From positions 75,423 to 139,422 of the forward strand of contig CAZCEC010000006.1 of assembly GCA_964497615.1 (NCBI GenBank): a stretch of 64,000 nucleotides of DNA, read 5' to 3'. Of the stretch, positions 46,214 to 56,675 are shown piece after piece (position 1 is the stretch's first letter; each line of letters starts with the position of its first letter). Origin of the DNA: CAZCEC01 sp964497615 (GTDB taxonomy: Bacteria; Chloroflexota; Anaerolineae; Anaerolineales; UBA6663). Made by a program: the position numbers and the translations under genes. The notes beneath the pieces were generated by a model. The model searched no databases, was not told the DNA's origin, and saw only the letters and a program-made list of their open reading frames with translations.

Positions 46214-49200
46214 ATGGATTGTCCAAACTGCGGCCGCGCCAACCGCGACCGGGCCAACTTCTGCCGCTACTGCGGCGCGCACTTCGCGCTTGCCTGCCCA
46301 CGCTGCCGTGCCGTCCTGCCCGAGGACGCCCTCTTCTGCGACAACTGCGGTCACGACCTCGCCCGACCTAGCGCGGCCCCAGAAGGACAGCGCCCCGCCA
46401 AAGCTCAGCCCGCGGCGGCCGCGCTGACGGGCACGCGGGCGTCCCCACCAGCCGGCGTTCCGGTAAGCGCGCCCGCGCCCGCCCTCTCCCAATACATCCC
46501 CCCTGAACTGCTGCGCAAGCTCACCGCCGCCCGCGAGACGGGCGTCATGGTCGGCGAGCGGCGCGTGGTCACCATGCTCTTCTGCGATGTCAAAGGCTCC
46601 ACCGCGGCTGCCGAGCAGCTCGACCCGGAGGACTTCACCGAGATCATCAACGGCGCCTTTGCCCACATGATCGCCCCGGTCTACAAGTACGAGGGCACCC
46701 TGGCCCGGCTGATGGGCGATGCCATCCTGGCTTTCTTTGGCGCGCCCATCGCCCACGAGGACGACCCGCAGCGCGCCGTGCTGGCCGGCCTCGATATCAC
46801 CGCTGCCATCGCCCCGTATCGCGAGCAGGTGCAGGCGAGGTGGGGCATCGACTTCAATGTCCGCGTGGGCATCAATACTGGGCTAGTGGTCGTCGGCGCG
46901 GTCGGGTCCGACCTGCGGCTGGAATACAGCGCCATCGGCGACGCCATCAATCTGGCCGCCCGGATGGAGCAGACGGCCATCCCTGGCACCGTTCAGATCG
47001 CCCACGACACCTACCGGCACATCGCCGGGCTGTTCGATTGCGAGCCGCTGGGCGAGATCGAAGTTAAAGGCAAGAGCGAGCCGGTGCGCTCGTACCGCGT
47101 GCTGCGGCGCAAGGCTCAGATCACCCGCCTGCGCGGAATCGAGGGCCTGCGTGCTGAGATGGTGGGCCGCGAAGCGGAACTACGCGCCTTCCACGGCATC
47201 ATGGATGACCTTCAGCGCGGCGTCGGGCGCATCGTGTGCGTCCTGGGTGAGGCGGGGCTGGGCAAGAGCCGGCTGGTGGCGGAGGCGAGGCTGATCTTTC
47301 AGAGCCTGGCGGAGGACCGACGGAGGACGGAAGACGAAGGACGAACCCCACTAAAGGCCGTGGGGCAGGTGACCAGCGACGACGCACACGGACATTGGTT
47401 CGACGCCTCTAGCCTGTCCTATGAGAGCCACGACGCCTACGGCCTCTTTCAGCGCCTGCTGCGCCGCGTGGCCGGGCTGGATTACGACGCCCCGCCGGAG
47501 CGCGTGCGCGCTGGGCTGGATGAGTTGGTGGCCGGGCTGCCGCCCGAAGCGCAGGGGCACGCCGCCCACGTCTTTGCCACGCTCTTTGGCGTGGCCGAGG
47601 GCAACGGCCTGGCCCTGGAAGGCGAGACCTTCCGGCGCGAACTGCTGGAAGCGATGCAGGCGGTGTGGCGCGCCCGCTTCGGGGCCCAGCCCACCGTGCT
47701 GGCCCTGGACGACATGCACTGGAGCGACAGCGCCTCGGTGGAAATGCTGCGCCAACTCCTGCCCCTGACCGCCGAGATGCCGCTGGTGCTCATCTGCGCC
47801 CTGCGCGCCGAGCGCCAGTCGCCGGCCTGGGGGCTGCGCCGCGCCGCCGACGAAGAGCACCGCCACATCTACACCGAGCTCGATCTGCTGCCCCTGTCCG
47901 AAGCGGAGAGCAACGAACTGCTCGACCGGCTGCTGGCGACCCCCGACTTGCCTGCACGGCTGCGCTCCGCCATCCTGGAGAAGTCCGGCGGCAATCCGTA
48001 CTTCATCGAAGAGGTCGTGCGCACCCTCATCGAAAACGGCGCGGTGGTGCCCGAGGACCGGGTGGAGAACGGCGCCACGCGGCGCTATTGGACGGCCACG
48101 ACCACCGGCGCCGACTTCGCCATCCCCGACAACCTCCAGCGCCTGCTGGCCGCCCGACTCGACCGGCTGGAGGACGCCACCCGCGGCACCCTGCAAATGG
48201 CCGCCGTCATCGGCCGGTCCTTCCATCATCGTGTGCTGGCAGCGGTGGACGACGCCAGCCCGGCCTTGGACGGCCGCCTGCGCACCCTGCTCCAACTGGA
48301 CATGATCCGCGAGGCCGCCCGCGTGCCGGAGGTGGAATACGCCTTCCGCAACCCGTTGACGCAGGAGGCCGTCTACCAGACGATCCTGATGAAGAGCCGC
48401 CGCCGCGCGCACCGCCGGGTGGGCGAGGCCATCGAGACCCTGTATCCCGAGCACCGCGAGCGCTTCGCCGGGCTGCTGGCCCACCACTTTGCCCAGGCGG
48501 GCGAGCGCGAGAAGGCCGCCGCCTACTGCCGCCGCGCCGCGCAGCAGGCCCTGGCCGTCTTCGCCTACGAGCAGGCCGCCCACAACCTGCGCGCTGCCCT
48601 GGACCAGTTGGCGCCGGACGAAGTCAGCGACTTGCGCCACCGTGCCGGCTTGCTGGAAGAGTGGGCTGATGTGCAGCGCCTGCTGCGCGCCGGCCACGCT
48701 GCCCTCGGGGGCTACCAGCAGGCCCTGGCGGTGTGCGCCCAACTGACGGGGGCGGGCGATTTCGACGACCTGCGCCTCAACCGCAAGATCGTCGAGGTGG
48801 TGGCGGAACTCAAGTGGTCGGTGGGGCTGGAGGAATTTCAGCAGGCCAACGCCCAGGCGCAGGCGGCCCGCGCCAGCCTGGGGCGGTCGGTGGCTCAGCG
48901 GGCCGCCGAGGGCCCGCACCCCGAGGTGGTGCGCGGCCTGGTGGCCCTATCGACCGATGCCTGGCGCGTGCGGGAGCCGGCGGATTGGGATGCCGCCCAG
49001 CGCCACGCCGAGCAGGCCGTGGCCCTGGCCGAGCAATTGGACAGCCCGCTCGACCTCTCGCAGGCGCTGGGCGCGCTGGCCACCGTGCTCGACGGGCGCA
49101 GCCGTCTGCGCGAGCACCTGGAGGTGGCCCGCCGCCGGCACGCCGTGTGCGCCAAGCAGTTGGAGGGCGATCCGCGCGAACGGCTGGAGGCGCTGCGCTC

Positions 49201-49573
49201 GATGGGCGCCGCGCTGATGTACGTCGGCGAGTACGCCGCCGCGCGCCCTTACCTGGCCGAGGCCGAGGCCTTGGCCGTCGAGACGCACGCGGTGGATCAG
49301 CAGGCGAATGCCGTTGGCCTGCAAGTGCAGTGCGCCTACCGGCTGGACCAGTGGGACGCGGTGCTGGCCGACGAGGCCAAGTGGCGCGCCCTGGAGCAAA
49401 GCTACAGCCGCGGGCGGGTGGGCGAGACGTGCTTCTTCGTGGCCCTGAGCGGCAGCGTGCACGCCCTGCGCGGCGACCGGGCGCGGGCCGCCGCCTATGC
49501 CGACGAGTCGTATCAGTACATGGTCGGCATGTCGGGCACGCCCGACCAATGGCAGCGCAACCAGTTCTATTGA
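46214..49573 (+). CDS. Zinc-ribbon, class III nucleotide cyclase, AAA ATPase and TPR protein (ends at an in-frame TGA)
   Basis: 1119 residues to the TGA at 49571. Two zinc ribbons (CPNCGRANRDRANFCRYCG at 3-21; CPRC to CDNCG at 28-46) precede a class III adenylate/guanylate cyclase domain (about 115-300) with metal Asp125 (FCDVKGS), Asp169 (GDAILAFFG) and the IGDAINLAARM segment. An ATPase with Walker A GEAGLGKS (345-352) and Walker B VLALDDMHWSD follows, then TPR-like helices. ATG 46214 is chosen over 45938 because it starts the zinc ribbon and follows a promoter. The same frame continues past the TGA for 165 codons. A GACGAAG-type repeat is inserted in frame at about 47318-47352. Such proteins are signalling ATPases; the cyclase may make cAMP. 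Confidence 0.88.
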   Translation: MDCPNCGRANRDRANFCRYCGAHFALACPRCRAVLPEDALFCDNCGHDLARPSAAPEGQRPAKAQPAAAALTGTRASPPAGVPVSAPAPALSQYIPPELLRKLTAARETGVMVGERRVVTMLFCDVKGSTAAAEQLDPEDFTEIINGAFAHMIAPVYKYEGTLARLMGDAILAFFGAPIAHEDDPQRAVLAGLDITAAIAPYREQVQARWGIDFNVRVGINTGLVVVGAVGSDLRLEYSAIGDAINLAARMEQTAIPGTVQIAHDTYRHIAGLFDCEPLGEIEVKGKSEPVRSYRVLRRKAQITRLRGIEGLRAEMVGREAELRAFHGIMDDLQRGVGRIVCVLGEAGLGKSRLVAEARLIFQSLAEDRRRTEDEGRTPLKAVGQVTSDDAHGHWFDASSLSYESHDAYGLFQRLLRRVAGLDYDAPPERVRAGLDELVAGLPPEAQGHAAHVFATLFGVAEGNGLALEGETFRRELLEAMQAVWRARFGAQPTVLALDDMHWSDSASVEMLRQLLPLTAEMPLVLICALRAERQSPAWGLRRAADEEHRHIYTELDLLPLSEAESNELLDRLLATPDLPARLRSAILEKSGGNPYFIEEVVRTLIENGAVVPEDRVENGATRRYWTATTTGADFAIPDNLQRLLAARLDRLEDATRGTLQMAAVIGRSFHHRVLAAVDDASPALDGRLRTLLQLDMIREAARVPEVEYAFRNPLTQEAVYQTILMKSRRRAHRRVGEAIETLYPEHRERFAGLLAHHFAQAGEREKAAAYCRRAAQQALAVFAYEQAAHNLRAALDQLAPDEVSDLRHRAGLLEEWADVQRLLRAGHAALGGYQQALAVCAQLTGAGDFDDLRLNRKIVEVVAELKWSVGLEEFQQANAQAQAARASLGRSVAQRAAEGPHPEVVRGLVALSTDAWRVREPADWDAAQRHAEQAVALAEQLDSPLDLSQALGALATVLDGRSRLREHLEVARRRHAVCAKQLEGDPRERLEALRSMGAALMYVGEYAAARPYLAEAEALAVETHAVDQQANAVGLQVQCAYRLDQWDAVLADEAKWRALEQSYSRGRVGETCFFVALSGSVHALRGDRARAAAYADESYQYMVGMSGTPDQWQRNQFY

Positions 49574-50071
49574 CGATCGCTGCCGCTGCAGGCGCAGGGC
49601 GAGTTCGCCCTGGTCACCGAAAACATGGAAACGTCGCTCAGCAAGGCCGGCCAGCCCGTCCGGCGCGGCACCATGGCCCACGAGCACGACGTCTACATGC
49701 TCCTGACCGAGACCGCCGTCAACCAGCGTAATTCGGCCGCCATCCAGCAGTACGCCGCGCGGCTGGAGCCGCTGGCCGCCCGCGACGAGCACCCGCTCTA
49801 TCGGGCCATCGCCCACCGCGCCTGGGGCGTGGCCCAGCGCCTGAGGGGCGACCTGCCCGCCGCGCAGGCCCGGCTGGCCCAGGCCCTGGCGATGTTTACC
49901 GCCCTGGGCGCGGACTGGCAGGCGGCGCGCACGCATCTGGAGCTGGCCGAGGCCGCCACGGACCCGGCCGACGCCCGCGCCCACTTCACCGAAGCCCTGG
50001 CGGCGTTCGAGAGCCTGGGCGCTCGCCCTGACGCCGACCGCGCCCGCGCCGCGCTGCAAGCGTCGGCGTAG
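49574..50071 (+). CDS. C-terminal TPR extension of the cyclase protein, behind an in-frame TGA
   Basis: This stretch is in the same frame as the cyclase gene and has coding character throughout: RSLPLQAQGEFALVTENMET, YAARLEPLAARDEHPLYRAI, LRGDLPAAQARLAQALAMFT and ALAAFESLGARPDADRARAA. These are TPR-like helices that complete the solenoid. If translated alone it would start at ATG 49625. A single base change at 49571-49573 (for example TGG to TGA) or readthrough would explain the arrangement. Confidence 0.65.
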   Translation, partial: RSLPLQAQGEFALVTENMETSLSKAGQPVRRGTMAHEHDVYMLLTETAVNQRNSAAIQQYAARLEPLAARDEHPLYRAIAHRAWGVAQRLRGDLPAAQARLAQALAMFTALGADWQAARTHLELAEAATDPADARAHFTEALAAFESLGARPDADRARAALQASA

Positions 50072-50098
50072 TCACGTCTCAACCCAAAGGAGGGAAAC

Positions 50099-50803
50099 AT
50101 GATTGACTTCAGCACCAAGTTCCCCAAGACGGCCACCAACGCGCATTGGCAGACAAAGAAATCTTTCAAGGACAAGACCAAGAAGGCCACCAAGACCGGC
50201 CTGGGCGCGGAGCTGACGAAGGCTGAGAAGGCCTGGAACGCCATCCCGTGGAAGCAGCTCGACTTTCGGACCGTCAAGCCCAAACCCAAAACTGTCAAGG
50301 AAGCCAAGCAGGCGCTGGCGGCGGCCAAGCAGATTCAATCCACCCAGGTGCGGGCTGCCATTAAGGCGATGGAGACTGCCATCGCCAAGGCCAAGGCCAC
50401 CGGCCGCAACAAGACGTTGTCCGACAAGGCGGCGGGCGCAGCGCAGGGCATTGAGATCGTCCTCAACCGGGCCAAAGTGCCGCTGGAGAAGCTGAAGCTG
50501 GACGACCTGGCGGGGGAGATCGTGCGGCTGGAAACCGAGCTGAAGGGCCGGCAGTCGCTGGGGGAGATCACGCTGAAATTTGAGCGCGGCTTTGTGGCCT
50601 CCGGCGAGAAGGGGATCATCGCCGCCGACAACTCCGTCACCGTCGCAGGGCTGCGGTGGGAGCCGAGCCTGACCCAGGCGCCCAAGACCTACAAGGGGAA
50701 GAAGCTGGCGGTCACCGGCACGCGCCTGGACGGCTCGCTGTTCGCTAACGACATGGTGCTGGCGAGCCTGAGCAGCGACGCCACGAAGGCGAAGTTCAAG
50801 TAG
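50099..50803 (+). CDS. Lys/Ala-rich hypothetical protein
   Basis: A 234-residue soluble protein, ATG preceded by AAAGGAGG with ideal spacing, so it is probably well translated. The first half is basic and helical (KKSFKDKTKKATKTGLGAEL; KEAKQALAAAKQIQSTQVRA). The second half is predicted mixed (GRQSLGEITLKFERGFVASG; KLAVTGTRLDGSLFANDMVL). No family recognised. It lies between the cyclase gene and a convergent signalling fusion gene. Confidence 0.65.
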   Translation: MIDFSTKFPKTATNAHWQTKKSFKDKTKKATKTGLGAELTKAEKAWNAIPWKQLDFRTVKPKPKTVKEAKQALAAAKQIQSTQVRAAIKAMETAIAKAKATGRNKTLSDKAAGAAQGIEIVLNRAKVPLEKLKLDDLAGEIVRLETELKGRQSLGEITLKFERGFVASGEKGIIAADNSVTVAGLRWEPSLTQAPKTYKGKKLAVTGTRLDGSLFANDMVLASLSSDATKAKFK

Positions 50804-50826
50804 GCCAGGGCGGGGCGGCCAGCCAA

Positions 50827-52923
50827 TTACCGGTGAATGGCGCCGAGGGCGTTGAGTTGTTCCAGCGCCGCCGCGCCGTCCACCGGGCGCTCGGCCGGGT
50901 CGGCGGCCAGCAGCCGCAGCAGGAACATCTCCAGGGGCAGGGGGATCTCCGGCCAGCGCAGGCGCGGGCTTTGCGGCTGGCTGTGCAGTTGCAGGGTCAG
51001 CCGCAGTTCGTCCGTCTCGGCGGCGAAGGGGTGCGCCCCCAGTAGCAGTTCGTACAGGATGATGCCCAGCGCGTACACATCGGTGCGGGCGCCGGCCGTG
51101 TGCCCGCGCAACTGCTCGGGCGCGTGATAGGCGGCGAAGGCGGTCTCGGGTGCGGGCGCGAACAGCGGGGTGCAGGCCAGCCGGGCCACGCCGCTGACCA
51201 CGAAGTGCTCGGGGTGCAGGTCGCCGTGGATCAGCCCATGGCCGTGGGCGGCGGCCAGCGCCGCGCAGAGCTGGCCGGCCAGCCGCCACTGCTCCGGCCA
51301 GGCCGGGCGGCGCGCCTGCCACTCCCGCAGCGACAGCCCATCCGGCTCGGGCGTGGCATAGGCCACCCATTCGTCCATCTCCACCACCGGCTGGGCAGGC
51401 ATCAGGCTGGCGTGTTCCACCTTGCGCCAGGCCTCCACCCCGGCCACAAACTGCCGCCGGGCCGGGTCGCCGCGCGGGCCGGCCACCACCCGCACCCACA
51501 ACGGGCGCTGGGTGCGCAGGTCGCGGCCGCGATACACGACCCCGGCTTCGTCCACGAACAGCAGGTCTTCCAATTGGAACTGCCCGGCGACGGTGGCGGC
51601 GGTGAGCCGCAGGTGGGCGGGGCCGGCCAGCGCGGCCAGCGCCTGCTGGCGGGTGCGCGCGATGGGCAGCCGGTCAACGCCCGCCTGTTCCAGGGCGCGC
51701 CGCACGGCCTCGGTGGGCGCCAGCACCGCCAGCGCCGCCGCGCCGTCCGACTGGCTGGCCGCGTCCAGCAGGCCAAGCACGCCTGGCGCATCTGCTGCCG
51801 CCAGCCGCGTGAGGTCCAGCAGCACGCGGCCGGCGGGGGCTTCGGCCAGGGCCGCCCGCAGGCGCTGTTCGGCTTCCGGAGCGGTGGCGCCGTTCAATTG
51901 GCCGGCGAGGGCCACCGTCCACAGGCTGTCCTGTCTATCTTCGGTGACGGTTAGCCCCGGCGGCTCGCCCAGGAACAACTCCAGCCCTTCGGTGCCCACC
52001 AGCACCAGGGTGTCGGGCTGCACCTGGTTCACCCGGGCATACTCGCGGGCGGCGGCGGCGATGGCGTACACCTGCTCGTCGGAGTGGGTGGGGTCGTGGT
52101 GGAAGGTGATCAGCCGTTTGGCCCGCGAGCGCTCGGCGATGTCCACGCCGATGATGGCCGAGGAGTGGCCCCAGTCGGCCTTGCTCAGGAACACGTCGCG
52201 CAGGGAGTATTGGGCGTCGAAGACCAGCGCGTCGGCGTCGGCGAAGAAATCGGTGTAGCGGCGCAGGTGGGCGTCGGTGAGGGCCTTGTACTCGCCGTCG
52301 CTGGCGAACACGAACCGGCTGTGGCCGTCGTCGAAGCGGTAGGCGTGGGCGGTGCCGGGGTGATAGAGCGACAGGTTGGATACCACGGTGCGGCCGAGGG
52401 TGACGGTTTCGCCCTCGCGCAGTTGGATGAATTCCTTTTCGGCCGGCATGGCGTTGGGCGGGATGGGGAAATAGACCGGGGCCAACTGCTGGTGCTCCAG
52501 CCAGGTCTGCGGGTTGTGGTTGACGGCGTAGAAGATGAGGCGGTTGCCGGGCACGTAGGCCGGCGCGAAGAAGGGGTAGCCCTGCAGGTGGTCCCAATGG
52601 GCGTGGGTGAGGAAGATGTGGGCGGTGCCCCGGCCGCGGCCAAACTCGCGCGCCATCAGGCTCAGGCCCAGGGCCCGCATCCCGGAGCCGCAGTCAATGA
52701 TGAGGGTGTGGGTGCCGGTGTCCACCTCCACGCAGGTGGTGTTGCCGCCCACCACCGAGCGCACGTTCGGCGGCAGCCCGGCCAGGTAGGCGCGGATGGC
52801 GGCCGGGTCGGCCAGGTTTACCCCGGCCGCGCCGGCCAGGGCCTGGTACAGCCGGTCGTTGAGTTGCTCGGTGGAGAGCGGGGTGGGAATGGAGCCCCGC
52901 ACCCCCCAAAACTTGATGCGCAC
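50827..52923 (-). CDS. Fusion of metallo-beta-lactamase-fold, STAS-like and protein-kinase-like domains
   Basis: 698 residues, GTG start. Residues 1-310 form a metallo-beta-lactamase-fold hydrolase (MRIKFWGVRGSIPTPLSTEQ; THAHWDH with His107, His109, Asp111, His112; FASDGEY; HHDPTHSD), close to phosphodiesterase-like members. About 330-440 resembles a STAS/anti-sigma-antagonist domain (AGRVLLDLTRLAAADAPGVL). About 450-698 is kinase-like: HGDLHPEH replaces the HRD loop and YHAPEQLRG the APE motif, with RTDVYALGIILYELLLGAHP after it. The Walker-type lysine and DFG motif are not seen, so it looks like a pseudokinase. Confidence 0.82.
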   Translation of the reverse strand: MRIKFWGVRGSIPTPLSTEQLNDRLYQALAGAAGVNLADPAAIRAYLAGLPPNVRSVVGGNTTCVEVDTGTHTLIIDCGSGMRALGLSLMAREFGRGRGTAHIFLTHAHWDHLQGYPFFAPAYVPGNRLIFYAVNHNPQTWLEHQQLAPVYFPIPPNAMPAEKEFIQLREGETVTLGRTVVSNLSLYHPGTAHAYRFDDGHSRFVFASDGEYKALTDAHLRRYTDFFADADALVFDAQYSLRDVFLSKADWGHSSAIIGVDIAERSRAKRLITFHHDPTHSDEQVYAIAAAAREYARVNQVQPDTLVLVGTEGLELFLGEPPGLTVTEDRQDSLWTVALAGQLNGATAPEAEQRLRAALAEAPAGRVLLDLTRLAAADAPGVLGLLDAASQSDGAAALAVLAPTEAVRRALEQAGVDRLPIARTRQQALAALAGPAHLRLTAATVAGQFQLEDLLFVDEAGVVYRGRDLRTQRPLWVRVVAGPRGDPARRQFVAGVEAWRKVEHASLMPAQPVVEMDEWVAYATPEPDGLSLREWQARRPAWPEQWRLAGQLCAALAAAHGHGLIHGDLHPEHFVVSGVARLACTPLFAPAPETAFAAYHAPEQLRGHTAGARTDVYALGIILYELLLGAHPFAAETDELRLTLQLHSQPQSPRLRWPEIPLPLEMFLLRLLAADPAERPVDGAAALEQLNALGAIHR

Positions 52924-53029
52924 TGCCGCCGTTTACCTTGAGAGCCGGGGGTAGGAGGCGCGAGTCTAGCATGGAGGGAGGAGGAGGGCAATCCGAATTT
53001 GGTAAGGGGGCAATAGACGATTGGTCCCC

Positions 53030-53058
53030 TTGTCGATCTTGGAACCGCCTGCTAGAGT
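53030..53058 (+). promoter_or_regulatory. Promoter of the small ORF and membrane protein
   Basis: TTGTCG (53030-53035), 17 nt, TAGAGT (53053-53058). The start point falls near 53065. Confidence 0.5.
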
Positions 53059-53082
53059 TGTCGCCATAGGGAGTGACATAAT

Positions 53083-53175
53083 ATGAGCACCGGTGTTGTC
53101 ATGGTTGGTGGCGGAGCGCTCTTCCATGTCAGCGTGACCCCTTGCCATCACGCGTCCGCGAAGATGCGCTGTTAA
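53083..53175 (+). CDS. Possible 30-residue small ORF
   Basis: ATG 53083 is preceded by GGGAG at 9 nt and lies just behind a promoter. The frame codes for a 30-residue peptide (MSTGVVMVGGGALFHVSV, then Cys, two His and a basic end) and its stop forms part of the ribosome-binding site of the next gene (TAAGGAGG). It could be a translated leader or chance. Confidence 0.35.
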   Translation: MSTGVVMVGGGALFHVSVTPCHHASAKMRC

Positions 53176-53185
53176 GGAGGACATG

Positions 53186-54028
53186 ATGGATCGCGACCAT
53201 TTCAGTGATCACCGTCCGATGCAGAAACGACTTGCTGTAGTTCTCGTCCTCGTCACTCTAGCAATAATAGCTGGTGTCGCCTTACGGTTAGCTTTTCGGG
53301 AAACCGTTGCTGAAGCCGTCAGCCAGGAACCTGAAGGCGGTGTGCAACTATCCGCTGTAGATACAACCGAGGCCGTTGCTGATGTGCCAACAGCGCCAAC
53401 AGCCACGCCCGAAGCTCACGACCTGATCCAGATTGCCAATGGGATAAGCTTTCGCATCTCGGACTCGCAAATGGATGGGAGGCAGTTCCTGCTGAATGTC
53501 TGCTTTGACAAGCCGGATAGCAGCAATTGGTTGATCCGCGGCGCAACACTAGAGCTCAATGGCATTCGGGCGGATAGCTTCACGGCGACCGCCATTGAGT
53601 TTCGAGACCCGCCGATTGATGGACAGCAACGGGTCACAACTTTTGTTGACGGGGAGCCGGTGGAGCGTTGGGAGCCAACTGATAAGAACAATGGCAAAGG
53701 CATGCGTTGCGATCGTCTGTCATTTGATCTTGGCGAGGGCGCACCTCAGTCCTTGGCGGGCGCGAATTACAGCCTCACCTTCGAGGCGATCAGAATGTTT
53801 CCAGACGAAGGGACTGAGTGTGATTTTTATCTCAACACAGTGCAGGCTTCACTCGATGCCCGAAATACAGGCATTACACTGGCGTGTGTAACCCGTGAGT
53901 ACGGGGCGGAAGCCACGATCGAAAGCAAGCCAGACAGTATGAGCCAAGAGGAGGCTGAGGCAATCGCATTCAGTGGTGACAGTTTCAAAATATTCGGCCC
54001 TTGGAGTTTCAACGCCAGCATCAAGTAG
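53186..54028 (+). CDS. Membrane-anchored hypothetical protein
   Basis: 280 residues with one N-terminal membrane helix (LAVVLVLVTLAIIAGVALRL), a short Thr/Pro linker and an extracytoplasmic beta-rich domain containing FRISDSQMDGRQFLLNVCFD, GATLELNGIRADSFTA and four cysteines that may form disulfides. AGGAGG just upstream fits ATG 53186 better than 53183. Codon use is visibly more AT-rich than in its neighbours, which suggests acquisition from elsewhere. No family recognised. Confidence 0.65.
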   Translation: MDRDHFSDHRPMQKRLAVVLVLVTLAIIAGVALRLAFRETVAEAVSQEPEGGVQLSAVDTTEAVADVPTAPTATPEAHDLIQIANGISFRISDSQMDGRQFLLNVCFDKPDSSNWLIRGATLELNGIRADSFTATAIEFRDPPIDGQQRVTTFVDGEPVERWEPTDKNNGKGMRCDRLSFDLGEGAPQSLAGANYSLTFEAIRMFPDEGTECDFYLNTVQASLDARNTGITLACVTREYGAEATIESKPDSMSQEEAEAIAFSGDSFKIFGPWSFNASIK

Positions 54029-54054
54029 TTCTCAGCATACACAAATGAAGGCTA

Positions 54055-54102
54055 CACACAAAATCTAGCGCAACTGAACTCAGTTGCGCTAGATTTTGTG
54101 TG
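54055..54102. terminator. Very long perfect palindrome, probable terminator
   Basis: Two perfect 23-bp arms (54055-54077, 54080-54102) around AC. The right arm ends with ATTTTGTGTG, giving a modest T tract. It lies 27 nt past the preceding stop and faces the convergent membrane-protein gene. Confidence 0.75.
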
Positions 54103-54120
54103 CCTTGGCATAAGACCGGT

Positions 54121-54542
54121 TTAGGGCAATAGCAGAATGGGAACGGTCAGCGCCAGGCCGATGAGCGACCCGCGCAGGACGACGCCCAGCGCCTGCCGCC
54201 GGATCTGCCGGCGCTCGGCGCTGTCTTCGACGCGCTGCTCGCCGTCATCCAGATCGCGCGCACCGCGCGCGGCCAGCGATACTCAGGTCTTCTCCAGGGC
54301 CTGGCGCCAGTTGACGCCGGCCACGGCGAAGGGCAGATAGACCACCAGCCGCGGCCAGCCATCCACGCCCAACAGCAACAGGGCCGCCGCCAGCGCCGCG
54401 CCGAACAGGAACGCCAGCCAGCCGAAGCGCCAGCGCACCCGCCGGCCTTGCGGGCCGATGTTGTCCACGCAGTAGCGGCCGGGCGCGGGCGCTGCGCCCG
54501 GATCAGGCGGCGGTGGGATAAGCGTGGCGTGGAGGGTGGTCA

Positions 54543-54543
<1 letters not shown>
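54121..54543 (-). CDS. Small membrane protein interrupted by an in-frame TGA
   Basis: The frame starting at ATG 54543 encodes 86 residues (PAPGRYCVDNIGPQGRRVRW; two hydrophobic helices; VAGVNWRQALEKT) and stops at TGA 54283-54285. It then continues in the same frame for 53 codons (VSLAARGARDLDDGEQRVED; QALGVVLRGSLIGLALTVPI) to TAA 54121-54123, adding a third helix. The whole protein would be 140 residues. From memory, related membrane proteins have a Cys at the TGA position (KTC followed by an LAARG-like block), but this is not verified. The ATG overlaps the ABC stop (TAATG), so it ends the marR operon. Confidence 0.6.
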
Positions 54544-56597
<2,054 letters not shown>

Positions 56598-56620
56598 TGA
56601 ATACTCTCCTTGATCCTCTT

Positions 56621-56665
56621 GGGGATGGCGGGGGATGGGCCTACGGCCCATCCCCCGCCATCCCC
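56621..56665. repeat. Perfect inverted repeat of GGGGATGG units
   Basis: Perfect 21-bp arms (56621-56641, 56645-56665) with a TAC loop. Each arm has two GGGGATGG-type units. It lies between two co-directional ABC genes, where a hairpin could stabilise or segment the transcript. Confidence 0.9.
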
Positions 56666-56675
56666 AAACCCCACG

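Noticed and set aside
49571..54285. Reassignment of TGA to an amino acid in this organism
   Set aside because: Many genes here end at TGA with ATGA or GTGA overlaps (for example meaB, both histidine kinases, phyH), so TGA is a normal stop.
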